Part shown: positions 1 to 11,405 of the stretch, piece after piece
Numbering within the stretch: the stretch's first letter is position 1
Layout of the letters: each line of letters starts with the position of its first letter
Origin: Crocodylus rhombifer
Taxonomy: Eukaryota > Chordata > Crocodylia > Crocodylidae
DNA length: 64,000 nt
Direction of reading: 5' to 3'
NCBI GenBank assembly: GCA_038503035.1
Contig: JAVSML010000029.1
Location: 633,708 to 697,707, forward strand
The notes under the pieces: model-generated
Told to the model about the DNA's origin: nothing
The model's input: only the letters and a program-made list of their open reading frames with translations
Databases searched by the model: none
Program-made: the position numbers and the translations under genes

Positions 1-1509
1 CTTTTCATATTTTTAAAAAAGTTGTGGGTTTGGGGGTTTCTTTGGGTTTTTAATTAGCTGGGCTCAAAAGTCTAGTTTGCAAAATATAAGTGCTTGATCA
101 GTCATGCTGAGCTACTAGTTATGGTCAGAAAACTATAATTGATCATTCTCCTTGTCATGAAATATTCATTCCCATTGTTATTTGCAAATTTGAGTATTCT
201 AAATGCTAAATTAAACTAATTCTTGTATCAAGCCACAGAGATTTTTGCAGAGAAAAAAAAGACTACAACCCTTTTTTTCAGATTCTAAATGCATTAAAAA
301 TTAGAACAAATTCTTCTTATTTGTCCATCCTTACAATTTATTGTTGCCGAATCTAAAGAAATGTAAAGATTTCCCTGCTTGTGTTTAAGTTGCAAATCAC
401 ATCACACTGTCATATTTTCATCAAACACAGATGACAAAAAATGACATTGTTTTTACTTTACTTAATTAAAAAAAACCACAGCAAAATACCCAATGACTAC
501 AGAAAGCATTTTCCTACATGTGATTAAATTAACGGTATTACTTTGCTCTCACCATGAAAAAAACCTAATTTCCTTCCCAATTATATCCTGATTTAATGAT
601 AAAACTGCAGTAAATTATTAAGATTTGGGGCAAAGGTCAGTACCTCTACCCTCAGAACAGTCAACTGTGAAATAATGTTGGGCACCTGACTGACTGAAGT
701 GAAGTATATTCTTATTAATTATTATCAGTGGATCCATGCCTGGTAGAATATTCCCCTTCAATACATACTTATAATTGTGTTCATTGACTGTACAGAATCC
801 ATCTTTTTTTTTTAAAGTTTCATTCACACCTTTTATAGAAATGTATTTACACTGGAACATTTTATATTGCTGTTTTGGATATTTTGACCTGCTCATGTTC
901 TTTCTATTTTCTGCAATTCTACTTCACTGCTTTTCCTTCAAATTAGCAAGTTAACTGATAAATATAAACTGTAACCTTAGTGATGGTTTCATAGAAGCTT
1001 TAGAGATGGGAAAACTTTCCTAGCACATTATAGATAGGATACATAATATGCAATAAAAACAACATTATATAGTTCTCTAGAGCTTCTCTAAGTGCTTGTC
1101 CATACTATGGCTTGACCTGTATTAGCAGTAACTATATTCCAAAATGGGCGTCAAGGAAACTTCTGCCAAAGCTGTACTTGAAAATACATTTTTCTATCAT
1201 GATTCTAGACGGCATGGTTCAAACAATGGTGCCCAGTGTATATATTAAAAGAATTTTATTATTGCTGATGTTATTATTGTCTACTCTAGTCTGAAAGTCT
1301 GAATCTTACTATAAACTTACCAGCCAAAATACCTTTCAATGTTTTTTAAATGTGGCTTTGCAATCATAGTACTTGTAGTATAAAAAATACAACACTGGTA
1401 ATCATGTTTGGAAATCGTTTTCAAGTGCTTATAAGCAAGTGCATAGACATTGTCTGGGTGTTTTGCGTCTGGATTTTTCTAAAGGCAATTCTCAAGCACT
1501 ACACACTGA
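1..1509. other. Unique AT-rich DNA, no gene recognised
   Basis: No repeat or exon is supported here. A 92-codon frame on the minus strand at 618-896 has fairly protein-like composition but lacks a convincing splice acceptor, so it is not called. Confidence 0.6.
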
Positions 1510-1760
1510 GCGCGTCTACACATTCATGTGCTTTTGCTACCGCACATTCAATTTAGTGCCTCTAATGCGAGGTACTAAATAAAAGTGCATTAGGCTGCCC
1601 TAACACACAGTAGTGCAAGAGCATGCTTTTTTAGTGATGCTTAATGCCCAGTAGCCTATTTTACCCTGCATTAGTGTATTAGCACAGGTTTTGGCGTGAT
1701 GCTTTAATGTGCAGTAAAATAGGCTACTGCTTATTAAAGCAGTAGACATGTAGACATGCC
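1510..1760. mobile_element. MITE-like DNA transposon with GTCTACA termini
   Basis: The two ends are imperfect inverted repeats: GCGCGTCTACACATTCATG on the left, and on the right the complement of GGCATGTCTACATG. Inside, 1649-1673 and 1705-1729 form a second inverted repeat (CAGTAGCCTATTTTA against TAAAATAGGCTACTG), so the element could fold into a long hairpin. The terminal GTCTACA core is shared with the better-preserved element at 37942-38192. No transposase frame is present, so it is non-autonomous. A hAT-type origin is an inference. Confidence 0.5.
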
Positions 1761-2490
1761 CACTAGTGTTTAGGCAGAGCAAAGAGCCCTGGCAGGGCCA
1801 GATCTACCAATGGCCATGAACTCCTCTCCAACAGGCAGACATTTTAGCAGAGGCCACTACAAGATAAAGGATAGATGCCCATTTCATGGGCAGTTACTAG
1901 ATACACTCATTGCAATTGCTCTTAAAAAAACTAATTAAATAACTCCACAGAATGAAATGAAACAAATGTTTTAAAAAAACCCAACCTTTTGTTTTAAGAC
2001 TTTTCTTTCTTTTTTCCCTCCAGAACTGTCAGCAAGCCAGGTCCCTGCTGACCACCATTTCCCTTCCTCTGCTTCCAGCACTCTCTGTCTCTCCTTTCTG
2101 TGAGTGTCTGCAGGGGTAACTTTCTGAGATGTGCAAAGGAATGAACAAGCAGTACATTAGGCTTCACAGTAACTGCCCATATGGTTGATTTTACTTTGCA
2201 GTAAATGTGGGGTAGATTGCCCCTCAGTGGAAGTGGGGTGAGCTATCCTTCAGGGAGGGAAAAGCACGCACAAAGGCAATTCCCATGCAGAAGCTATCAT
2301 ACTGAAGTTCACACCCTCCTTACCCTCCATGGTAACAACTCATGTAGCTATACCATAACTTTTCTTCTTTCAGTGTCCCATCTGTGAGAGGTTTGGAGTA
2401 GCCTTGCAATGGAAGTAGTGGGGGGCAAATGACCTAATTAGCATTCAGCATGATAGATTTCTGACTCACGTTATCTGATACTGTTGTCTG
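1761..2490. other. No gene or clear repeat seen
   Basis: Ordinary mixed-composition DNA with pyrimidine-rich patches at about 2000-2100. Nothing beyond short chance frames is supported. Confidence 0.5.
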
Positions 2491-2556
2491 TTGTTACAAG
2501 GGACTGGACTTGATGACTCAGAGGCCCCTTCCAGTCCTCTATGTTCAATGGATCTT
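2491..2556 (+). mobile_element. CR1 LINE 3'-end fragment
   Basis: The stretch contains GGACTGGACTTGATGACTC followed by CCCTTCCAGTCCTCTATG. This matches the conserved CR1 3' end (gaccagatgacctcctgaggtcccttccagccctacaattctatg type) in plus orientation. Only the last 65 or so bases of the element remain, as expected of strong 5' truncation. Confidence 0.55.
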
Positions 2557-3333
2557 TGATCCCGCAAAACCTTTTCCTGCACTCACCCATTCACGCTGTC
2601 TCTTTATTTGAATGTCTTTCTATCACCCATGCTTTTTATCCTTTTGTCTCCCTAACCCTTGCCCACCTGTCTTTATTCTCTGTGGTTTAAATTCCTCAAA
2701 AATGGACACCAACATTTTTTTTGTTTTCCAACTTCTACACCCAAAAACTTAGGCACCCCAAAATCTTAAACTAGTTTTGGGAAATGTGGCCCTATTCCCT
2801 TTACCATACCACTGATTAACGCACAGTGAGTTTCTACCTGTCTAAGCACTGGGGTAGCTGCTTTTGCAAAGAAGATTTACAGCCTAAGGATGAGGAACAC
2901 TGAGGTTTCAAGAATTAAAGACTGTGCTAATGTCTTACTAAGTTAAAATCCACAAACCAGTTTTTGTATGCTGTAAGCCTTTTCTACTACTATATGCAGA
3001 AGTGTCACTTCCACTTCAAAAAACCCAAAAAGACCAAATCTTCAAGTAAAAGTTAAGCCTGTTTTATGTATAAAGAGTGGAAGGACATTGCTGTATACCT
3101 AGACCAGCATAAATGGATGTCCTACACCCCACTTTTTTCCTAGAAATCTCTCTATCCGTATTTGCTCTTCATGTTCCATTGTTTCTATGCATTTGTTTTG
3201 TACTCTATCCACTAAGTGCTCCCTTTTTCTGTCTTGATTTTTTCTCTGCCACCTTTCCCTACCAGTCTGTCCTAACCAGAACATTTACCAATAACATTTC
3301 TGATTCGGATCTTGAATCTGTGGTCTCCTAAAG
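2557..3333. other. Non-coding; weak MIR-like stretch at 2866-2945
   Basis: At 2866-2945 the order TTTACAG, GATGAGGAACACTGAGG, then a purine-rich run resembles the antisense of the MIR SINE 3' part (tttacagatgaggaaactgaggc). The similarity is short and I rate it about 0.3. The rest holds nothing I can name. Confidence 0.3.
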
Positions 3334-3567
3334 CATTGGGGGTCAACTTTTTGGTAGGTGTGCCACAAATTAGCCCCATACTGTCCCCAAGTGCCACTAC
3401 AATCCTTTTCCCCTGTCCAATCCGCTGCTCTGTTTTCTGCTTCCTTTCCTATATCCCCTGCCTAATCTGCCACATTACTTTCTGCTTCCTGGCCTATCTG
3501 CTGCATGCCACACACAGACACTGCCCATACCACTTATGGCACCTGTGCTGCAGATTGACTACCCCTG
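3334..3567. mobile_element. hAT-like MITE with CAGGGGTAGTCAA-type ends
   Basis: The right end read in complement is CAGGGGTAGTCAATCTGCAG, followed by CACAGGTGCCA. The left end is CATTGGGGGTCAAC, then GGTAGGTGTGCCA. These are imperfect terminal inverted repeats of the CAGGGGTnGnCAAnC type common in reptilian hAT elements. The 8-bp flanks TCCTAAAG and TCTTCGAG agree at 5 of 8 positions, compatible with a decayed 8-bp target duplication. There is no transposase frame. Confidence 0.55.
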
Positions 3568-5092
3568 TCTTCGAGTGTCAAAAATGAGTGAAATAACTTT
3601 TCCATCTCTTATATAGATGCAATTCACCCTGTCCCATGACACTTAAATTAACATGTGCTTAGCCAGGATTAACTCCACTCTCACAAACTATAGACACAAC
3701 TGCATGTTTACATATGTGAAAACTTGCTAATATCAGTAGTAGCTAATATCCTAAACTGAACAACCTTCAGAAACCTAAATCCACCTCCAAGAAACCTCCA
3801 GAAAAGAACAAAACACAGATTTCCTACTCCCTGGCTCTCCAGTAGCATATACAATTTTACCATAATATAGCACTTTGGACAGACTACTTAGCTCTTCTTC
3901 ATGGTCAGGGCACAGTGTTGCACAAACATAGTTATGCTGCTTTCTGCTCAGGAAGCATACAGACTCAAGCACAAGTTAGTCATCTTGGTGACACTTTCCC
4001 GATCAAGAGGGAAGTGTCTACAGAAGGGGCCTAGGTGGTTTTGTAGCTGCTAAAGTGGGACAGATTTAGATTACCTGATTCTGAGTTAAGCATCTGTATT
4101 CCAGCTAAATCCATTTAGGTCCCAACAATGTCAATTTGGATCTGGTAATAAATGACTTAGTAGCACAAATCCCGTTGAAACTCACTCTCCTAAATCTTTT
4201 TGACAATCCCCCCTTAATAAACATTCTTAAATTATTTATCATCAAACATTATTAAAACACGAAAAACTTGAAGGATTCCAAAGTTGACTGTCTAAATAAT
4301 ACATTTGTCTTAGTTCCCAAAACATTTGGAACATATGTTCTCCAGAGTCTATATTTTCTATTAACAGCATGAAAATGCTGCCTGTCAGACTTGTTAAAAG
4401 CAGCATGAACAATGGCTTTCACTCCAGGATCACTGTTTTATGGAGACTAATCTATAACTTTCACATTTTATTTTATCACACCTATATGGTAGGAATTTTC
4501 AGTGATCGGAGCCTGAGCTATGTAAGAATATCAGTTTCCTATGGAAATCATTGAGGAAGAGAGTAGATGTACTAAAAAAAAAAAGTAAGAGCGGAGACAG
4601 TCTTCGGTCTTGCAACTTGTTGCACCTGAGCTCAATCTTGTGCACATGTGGAGTTCTATTAAGGTCCAGGGGACTCTGTAGCAGGCATCTGTCTCATGAG
4701 ACAAGAGAATTACATGAAACGAAACATCAGCTGGCTGAACGTAATCCTCACTTGAAAATAAAGTGAAGGTAGAGCGACCTCTCCAAGGTGCAAAAGCCTA
4801 GGAAGTGTATATGGAGACACTGAGCTGCCCGCACACCAGCATCCCCCTCTTGGCCTTCCTTGTTTAATCCAAAGGAAAGGCAGGTGCTAAAATGTTTGGA
4901 AACAGCTTGGCAGCAGGAGCTGCTGAAGCGAAGATCATTCATTTGTCTACCTATCAGGGCTTCACTCCTAGACTGGCTGCTGAACAGGGTTAAAGAGTCC
5001 GGTCTTTAAATATCATAAAGTAGACTTCAGTTCCGCAATTTTTGGTGGCATTTCCTCCACCAGGACCTCTTCTGAACAAAGCCATTGGCACC
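3568..5092. other. No gene recognised
   Basis: Only short open frames occur and no splice-bounded exon is visible. The sequence shows no recognisable repeat family. Confidence 0.5.
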
Positions 5093-5559
5093 CTAGGCAG
5101 TGTCCAGATGGGAGCAGACATTTGTTTGCCCTAGAGCAAGTAGCAGTGGCACACCTTGTCCCATTGCTTCTTGTCCCCAGGGAGTGCCCATATCACACAT
5201 GCCCTGGAGCAGGGTAGGTTACCCTGGGTAGGGGAGGCTGAAGCCAGCAACTGTGCTGGTCCCAGCAGTCTTACCTAGAGTTCTAGGGGCCTCCCAGGAC
5301 TGCAGTCATGGCAGGAAGCCTGGCTGGCAGCCGGAGTGTGGCTCCAGCTGGCCAGGCTCTGGTTTTGGGTGGTGCACACTGCCACCATGTGCGCCACCCC
5401 ACATTTTTTTCACATGTGAGATCCCAGGGTCAAACCCCCGCTTCCCCCCACATACAGTAGGGTAGCAGTGAGCGGGAAATGCCTGCATGTGTGCTCTGTG
5501 GTGTATGGGTCCGCGGTGCCACTTATCACATATCTGCACTCATTTAGATGCAGCCCTAG
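5093..5559. mobile_element. Putative MITE of about 467 bp
   Basis: The left end CTAGGCAGTGTCCAGATGGG continues into AGCAGACATTTG. It pairs with the right end, whose complement is CTAGGGCTGCATCTAAATG followed by AGTGCAGATATGTG. The inverted repeat covers roughly 33 bp with several mismatches. The interior is more GC-rich than the surroundings and has no transposase-like frame. No target duplication was found, so the exact boundaries are uncertain. Confidence 0.45.
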
Positions 5560-6479
5560 AGGTTACTAGGTTATCTAACTGCTGCCCAGCACTTGGTGTT
5601 AACAGTCACAAGTAGTCTACTGTAAATTATAGCCATGGGAGACTGATGCCCATGGCAACCAGTCCCACCGATGTGGGGGGATGGTCCCCTGCAAGCCAAT
5701 CGCTGCAGACGCTCCCAGAAGTGGCTGCAGCCAGTCCCAGAAGCAGCTGCAGCAATCACAGCGATCAGCTGGCACTTGCAGGGGGAACACTGGTGTTCCT
5801 GCCTGCCCCTCTGCTTATTGCCTAATCTGTGAGCACAGCTGGTCAGGGGGTGCATGGGCACTCTCCGGGGGTGCACATGCAGCCCTGTGCACCCCCTATG
5901 CATCGCCACTGGTTATGGTAACAGGAGAACCTGATCTGAACTGCATTAGCACCAGTACAGAGTTCTTAATTCCCTGAGAGCGAGGCTTTCGTATATATTT
6001 AATTATCTGTGTGTGTCCTTGCTGATGTTCACATTGTTTCTGAGACATTCGTAAAGGAACAACATAGCTTGGTATGCTTACCCACCCAAGACCTTTCAAG
6101 AACTATACTGGTACAGACAACTGTTCTATTGCAAATTTGGACCGCAGTACACTGCTGATGCTTCTCTGGAACAAAACCAAGTTATTTTCCTTTTTTCTTA
6201 ACTCCCTCAGAAGTGTGCAGAACTCTAGCTGTGCCTTATGTTGAGCACAGTGGCTGTCTATAGATGTGTTCTGATGTGTTCTAATTAGAACACTCTAGCA
6301 CTGCTTCAGAATCACATATTAAGTCCCCAGCATTTCAAAAAGGCCACAGGGGTCAAATGAGCTTTACTTAAAGTGTCCCTATGGCCATTTTGAAACATGA
6401 GAGGGCTTCATACATGTGACACTGAGTTGTATAGGCAGCCAGTGTGCCTAGTCAGCAGAGTTTTTGCAAGATCTTACTC
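5560..6479. other. Non-coding; possible hAT remnant near 5860-5912
   Basis: GGGGGTGCACATGCAG and the complementary TGCACCCCCTATGCATCGCCACTGG lie close together. They resemble the CAGTGGCG...GGGGGTGCA termini of a reptilian hAT family, but the partner end was not found. The GC-rich frames at 5571-5977 overlap on both strands and look like composition effects. Confidence 0.3.
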
Positions 6480-6967
6480 ACATTCTGTAGCAGGGCACGA
6501 AGATGTGCCTGCTCCTTAAGCCTGAAGAAGCCTGGCCAGGGAGCTCTGCAGGCCAAACACAGCTCCCCAGCTGCAGGTTGCTGGGGTAACAGCCTGAGGG
6601 GGTAATTGGCCACACCTGCCGACATCACCTGACCGGCAGGAGGCAGGGTTCTGGGATATATAAGTGCTCTCTCTAGCAACTGACAGGGAAGTAGCTGGAG
6701 CTATTTGTGACCTGGTGCTGTCTGCTCTGCTATCTAGGTGCTCCATACCTACAGAGTGTCTCCCAAGTACCTCGACAGGGGTATGTCACTCAGAGTGGAA
6801 GTTTGTTCCCTTAAAGAGGCATAGTACAGTTGTTATTGCTAGTATTTAAGTTATAGACTAGGGGTTTGTGTTTGTGTTCATGTTTACCCTGGAGGATCAA
6901 GTTGAGGCTTAGAAAGGGTGGTTTGGAGTCCTCATTAGTGTCTGGAGAGGGCATATGATTTGGTAGA
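6480..6967 (+). promoter_or_regulatory. LTR-like promoter segment with TATA box
   Basis: A GC-rich block beginning near TGTAGCAGGGCAC leads to GGGATATATAAGTGCTC at 6653-6669. This is a good TATA-like motif in a compact promoter-like arrangement, followed by the imperfect repeats annotated next. The layout resembles the U3/R portion of a reptilian LTR retroelement. No gag/pol remnant, primer-binding site or second LTR was identified, so the call rests on layout alone. Confidence 0.28.
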
Positions 6968-7244
6968 GCCCAGTGTCTGGCACAGCACCAGAGGGGCACA
7001 GCCAGGAGGATGTTGTGAGCCCACAGTGCCAGAGGGTGCATGTACAGGGTTGGGGTGAGCCCAGAATGCCAGGAGGGTACAGTGAGCCTACAGCACCAGG
7101 AAGGTGCAGCGAACCCAGAGTGCTAAGAGGGCACAGCGAGAAGGACTCAGTAAACCCATAGTGCCAGAGGGTGTACATACAGGGTCAGGGTGAGGTCCTA
7201 GCACCAGAGGGGTGCAGCACCCGTAGCACCAGAGGGATGCAGCT
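6968..7244 (+). repeat. Degenerate minisatellite-like tandem array
   Basis: About eight degenerate units share the pattern GCCCACAGTGCCAGAGGGTGC followed by a short tail ending in GTGA or similar. Most units are about 26-28 bp. Two longer ones (near 7019 and 7154) carry an additional TACAGGGTNNGGGTGA-like tail, giving a higher-order spacing of about 135 bp. Units are too diverged to be a recent expansion. It may be the internal repeat of the LTR-like element starting at about 6480. Confidence 0.55.
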
Positions 7245-8520
7245 AAAGGAATGCAGAACCAGGCACCCTGGAGAGAGGCCCAGCCAGGCAGCCGAGAGAA
7301 AGGCACAGAAAGCCAGTCTCTAGAGAATTCAGTGCCTTCATGTTGCAGAGACAGGAGCCAGAAGGCTCAATGGCAGAGGCGTATAGAGTTGATGATGGTA
7401 GTAATACCTGTGAGGCATGAGACACATGTAGGGAAAGCTGGAGTGTGTATGTACTGCCTGGTATAGCTCGGCACACAAAGGGCAGCCTCCTGCCTAATGA
7501 ACAACTTAATTATTTACTAACAAGGCATGGCAAACGAGATAGGTGGGGAGTCTGACAAAGAGGTTGGTCTCAGGATGGTCTCCTGTCACACATTCCCACT
7601 CAGTAGCCAGAGGCAATCTGGACCCAAGTGCTCTAAATCTTGTAATCCCCTCCACTTCCGTACACAACTGCAATCATTACGGCATTGCCTTTCCTTGTGT
7701 GGACAATTGCTCTTTCAACACAAAAGAGTTGGAGAATAGATCCTGAGGTGAAATTTTCAGAAGTGCATAGGGGATAAAGTTTCTAAATTTCTGTTTCAGA
7801 TAATCCTGCCTAGCTTCTCCCTGGTTAGACCCACTATCACCAGCTGTAATATGATGTCTCTTGAGCTGCTATAATAGAACCTAGATAGCTCTTCCACTGT
7901 TTATCACCACCAACAATCTACTTTTAACTCCCTTTTTTCTGAGAGGGATCTGGGTAGGACCATCTTAGTTATAATAATCCATATGCATTTGTTATTTTAT
8001 GGGGCATAAATGTGCCTTGATGCAACCCTCTCTTTGTTAGAAGCCAAGGTTTTGTTCTGAAATTTGATCTAAAGCACTTTTAAGCAGTTTACATTAAGCT
8101 GTCATCCCTTTTGGTCAGGCACAGTGACTTCCTCTGTCTGTACAATACCATCTACATATATGGATGCTTAATACTGTAAATACACAGAGAAACAAATGCT
8201 TGGAAGGACTCACTCAGTACCCTGTGGTCACCGGTAACCATGAGATAAACATTTGTCTAAAAGGCCCCATAAGAACATCCACTGCAGCCCTCCCACATGT
8301 CACAACCACAAAACACGCAATAAGATTCCAAAACAAACTCAGGATTTGTATTACAAAAAAACCCTCCAATATGCCACATAATTCCTGCTGTCTTTTTAAT
8401 GGATGCTACTGATGCCTGGGACTCCTGCAAGAGCAGGGAATACTAGGTAACTAAAACTAAATACTAGCAAATAAGACTGTTCCCAGTATCTATTTTAGAT
8501 GGCTTTCTCTCTCAAATTAA
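7245..8520. other. No gene recognised
   Basis: The first 250 bp may be the downstream part of the LTR-like block. The remainder is ordinary AT-rich DNA with short overlapping frames only. Confidence 0.45.
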
Positions 8521-10465
8521 TTTCATAGATTTCATAGACATTAGGACTGGAAGGGACCTTGGGAGATCATCGAGTCCAACCCCCTGCCCAAAGGGCAGGA
8601 AGTCAGCTGGGGTCATAGGATCCCAGCAAGATAAGCATCCAATTTACTCTTGAAGGTGTTCAATGTAGGTGCTTGAACCACCTCCGCTGGCAGACTGTTC
8701 CAGACCTTGGGGGCTCGGACAGTAAAGAAATTCTTCCTTATGTCCAGCCTAAAACGGTCTTGCAGGAGTTTGTGACCATTCGACCTCGTCATCCCTTGGG
8801 GCGCTCTGGTGAACAAACGTCCCCCCAGATCCTGGTGGTCACCCTTGATAAACTTATAGGTGGCCCTCAGATCACCCCTGAGCCTACGCTTTTCCAGGCT
8901 AAAGAGTCCCGTGGCTCTCAGCCTGTCATCGTAAGATCTGTTTTCCTGACCTCTGATCATGCGCATGGCTCTCCACTGGACTCTCTCAAGCTTCTCCACA
9001 TCCTTTTTGAATTGTGGAGCCCAAAACTGGACGCAGTACTCCAGCTGCGGCCTCACCAAGGCCGAGTACGAGGGGAGAATGACGTCCCGGGATTTGCTCG
9101 AGAAGCATCTATGGATGCAAGCCAGCGTTTTGGTCGCTTTATTAGCCGCAGCATCGCATTGGAGGCTCATGTTCATCTTGTGGTCAATGATGACCCCCAA
9201 GTCTCTTTCTTCTGTAGTGCTAACCAAAGTAGCACTGCCGAGCCTATAAGGGTGCTGCAGGTTTTTCCTCCCAAGGTGGAGAACCTTGCATTTTTCGGTG
9301 TTAAACACCATGAGGTTCTCGTCTGCCCGTTTGCTGAGCTTGTCCAGGTCAGCCTGGATCACCCGCCTATCTTCTGGCGTGGATGCTTTGCCCCAAAGTT
9401 TGGTGTCATCGGTGAACTTGGCCAGTCCACTCCTGACTTCAATGTCCACATCGTTAATGAAGATGTTGAACAGTATGGGTCCCAGGACAGAGCCTTGAGG
9501 GACCCCACTGGTCACAGGGGACCACGATGAGTGACTGCCATCAATCACAAGCCTCTGGGTCCAACCACGGAGCCAATTTCCCAGCCAGCGGATTGTGGTG
9601 GAGCCAAGGCCACAACTGGCCAGTTTGGCCAAGAGGTGATCATGGGATACCAGATCAAAAGCTTTTCTGAAGTCAAGATATATGACATCAATCTCTTCTC
9701 CCTTGTCCAGATGATAGGTCACCTGGTCATAGAAGGAAATGAGATTGGTCAAACAAGACCTACCCGCAACAAACCCGTGCTGACTATCCCTTAGGATGTT
9801 AGCTTGGGCCAGTCCCTCAAGGATGGCCTCCTTAATAAACTTTTCTAAGATCTTCTCCAGGATAGAAGTCAGGCTAATGGGCCTGTAGTTAGCTGGATCC
9901 ACTCTCCTCCCTTTCTTGAAGATCGGCACCACATTGGCCTTCTTCCAGTCTTCGGGCACTACACCAGAGCGCCAGGAGTTTTCAAAGATCCGTGCCAGGG
10001 GCTGGGCTATGATGCTCGCCAGCTCCTTGAGTACCCTGGGGTGCAGATTGTCAGGGCCAGCTGACTTGAAGGTATCCAGCTTCTCAAGATGTTCCTTCAC
10101 GAGGTCAGCATTTATGGAGGGTAGGGGATCCCAGATTTCCCTGTCCCATAGCAGGCATGGGCATCCCATGTGACTGATGAAAGACTGACACAAAGTACCT
10201 ATTTAATAGGTTGGCTTTTTCCTGGGCGTCAGTTGCCAGTTGCCCCATCTGGTTTACCAGGGGTCCAGCGTTGCCCTTGCTTTTCCTCCGGCTCCCCACA
10301 TATTTGAAAAAGGACTTTTTGTTGTCCTTGATGCCTGAAGCTAGTTCGAGTTCAGTTGCAGCCTTGGCTTTCCTGGTTTGCTCCCTGCAGGACCGGACCA
10401 GCGCGGAGTAATCCTCCTTGGAGGTGAATCCCATCCTCCATCCTTTGTAGGCTTTCCTTTTAAGC
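8521..10465 (-). mobile_element. CR1 LINE, 5'-truncated, relatively young
   Basis: A CR1 non-LTR retrotransposon lies on the minus strand. Its 3' end is at 8521, where the plus strand reads TTTCATAGATTTCATAGACA, the tail type seen in crocodilian CR1. It runs through a complete reverse-transcriptase and C-terminal region to about 10465, where similarity stops inside the linker between endonuclease and RT (KRKAYKGW region). The endonuclease is absent, so this copy is 5'-truncated. One frameshift near 10110-10190 separates the linker frame (10105-10527) from the main RT frame (8613-10193). With no other stop over 1.58 kb, this is the youngest-looking CR1 in the window. Confidence 0.93.
8613..10193 (-). 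CDS. CR1 ORF2 reverse transcriptase, partial (526 codons)
   Basis: This is the reverse-transcriptase part of CR1 ORF2, which copies LINE RNA at a nicked chromosomal target. In the 526-residue frame, the fingers motif with FKSAGPDNLHPRVL is at about 42-55, NYRPISLTS at 102-110 and GFVAGRS at 140-146. Motif A YLDFRKAFD is at 172-180 with its catalytic Asp present, GVPQGSVLGP is at 230-239, and motif C FTDD is at 260-263 with both Asp present. The usual CR1 motif C is FADD, so Ala to Thr is a private change. The frame ends in FKSKLDAYLAGIL, the normal CR1 C-terminus. The first residues are probably frameshifted and not native; the true upstream protein continues in the 10105-10527 frame. It lacks an endonuclease and could not mobilise itself. 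Confidence 0.9.
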   Translation of the reverse strand: MCQSFISHMGCPCLLWDREIWDPLPSINADLVKEHLEKLDTFKSAGPDNLHPRVLKELASIIAQPLARIFENSWRSGVVPEDWKKANVVPIFKKGRRVDPANYRPISLTSILEKILEKFIKEAILEGLAQANILRDSQHGFVAGRSCLTNLISFYDQVTYHLDKGEEIDVIYLDFRKAFDLVSHDHLLAKLASCGLGSTTIRWLGNWLRGWTQRLVIDGSHSSWSPVTSGVPQGSVLGPILFNIFINDVDIEVRSGLAKFTDDTKLWGKASTPEDRRVIQADLDKLSKRADENLMVFNTEKCKVLHLGRKNLQHPYRLGSATLVSTTEERDLGVIIDHKMNMSLQCDAAANKATKTLACIHRCFSSKSRDVILPSYSALVRPQLEYCVQFWAPQFKKDVEKLERVQWRAMRMIRGQENRSYDDRLRATGLFSLEKRRLRGDLRATYKFIKGDHQDLGGRLFTRAPQGMTRSNGHKLLQDRFRLDIRKNFFTVRAPKVWNSLPAEVVQAPTLNTFKSKLDAYLAGIL

Positions 10466-10527
10466 CACAGGAGGTACAATAAATATTGTACCATTTTCAC
10501 AGCGATATCTACTCTGAAGATCCCCAC
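10105..10527 (-). pseudogene. CR1 ORF2 linker, frameshifted fragment
   Basis: Residues matching the CR1 linker between endonuclease and RT are visible: the YSALVRSCREQTRKAKA stretch, DNKKSFFKYVGSRRK, and NRYFVSVF just before the RT domain. The frame differs from that of 8613-10193, so a single indel within 10110-10190 broke the original ORF. The first 20 or so residues, upstream of about position 10465, do not look like CR1 and belong to flanking DNA. Confidence 0.8.
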
Positions 10528-10899
10528 ATCTACCCAAAAATAAGTATAAAGTTGGGTTTTGTGTTATTTCTAATTACAAGATATCTGTGAACACTCAGAA
10601 TGCATTTTAACAAGTCTATTAGGACTTAGGTAAACTTCTTTATCAGGGTTATAGGTGTCCCTAATTCTTGAAACAAGACTTTTCAATTGGTTGTAGTACC
10701 TTTTTATTGATCCTACATGACAAATGTTCATATAAATTCGATATTACTTTTAAGAAGTGTTCTCCAGATAGTACTTATTGTGATGGCTTTATAGTGTAAT
10801 AATAGAACAGTTATGCAAATATTATTTCCATTAAAAATATTTGTGTGTATATGCAGTGTTTGCAAAAGGTAACTGTTTAAAAACCCTGTCAGTTTAAGT

Positions 10900-11405
10900 T
10901 ATTGATTTATCTACAGGAATGGTACAACATAGCAGCCACCAGAGCAGACATCTTCATAATATCTCTAATATGTACCTCTACTCATTACTACAAAGAGCAG
11001 CTCAAGATCAATGGCATTGAATTAATGGGTCCTCCATTGAGACTGATGACAGGATTAGACTTAATTTTAGATTTGGTTTTGTGATGTGGTCATTTGTCCA
11101 TGTACTTAGGATCTCCCAGTTTAAACCAAAGTTTTGGGGAGATTCATCTGGCAGATGACTGCTGCTCCCAGAACAGTTCCTCCCCCTTCCATTCCCTATC
11201 TTTCATATTCAGATCACTGTCTCCATTTGATACGCTGTTCTGTACATGTCTCTTCAGAGCTTCTGATGAAGTGACCTCAGGCTCATGAAAGTTTATGCTA
11301 TATATCTCTAATTTAGTTAATCTGTAAGATGCAAATCTACCCTACCTTCTCCCTGACTTCAGATTAACACAGCTAACTTTCTTTCTGTATCTATGTAGAC
11401 TCTGT
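10900..11405 (+). mobile_element. Retroelement 3' tail (GATGAAGTGA...CATGAAAG type)
   Basis: At 11255-11300 the sequence TCTGATGAAGTGACC, CTCATGAAAGTTTATGC, then TTAGTTAATCTGTAAGATGC matches a very common reptilian repeat tail. Its usual form is ctgacgaagtgagct...ctcatgaaagcttatgc...ttagtctctaaggtgc. It continues to GACTTCAGATTAACACAGCTAAC at about 11357-11380. The upstream 60-codon frame at 10902-11084 probably belongs to the same element or its flank. A similar tail occurs at 40620-40735. I suspect a Penelope-like or related retroelement, but the family is not certain. Confidence 0.42.

Noticed and set aside
618..896. Minus-strand 92-codon frame with fairly protein-like residues (VNEHNYKYVLKGNILPG)
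   Set aside because: No polypyrimidine-backed acceptor upstream and no strong donor. Composition alone is insufficient. Worth a protein search but not called.
8673..9530. 285-codon plus-strand open frame
   Set aside because: It is the antisense of the CR1 reverse-transcriptase coding region at 8613-10193. All recognisable motifs are on the minus strand.
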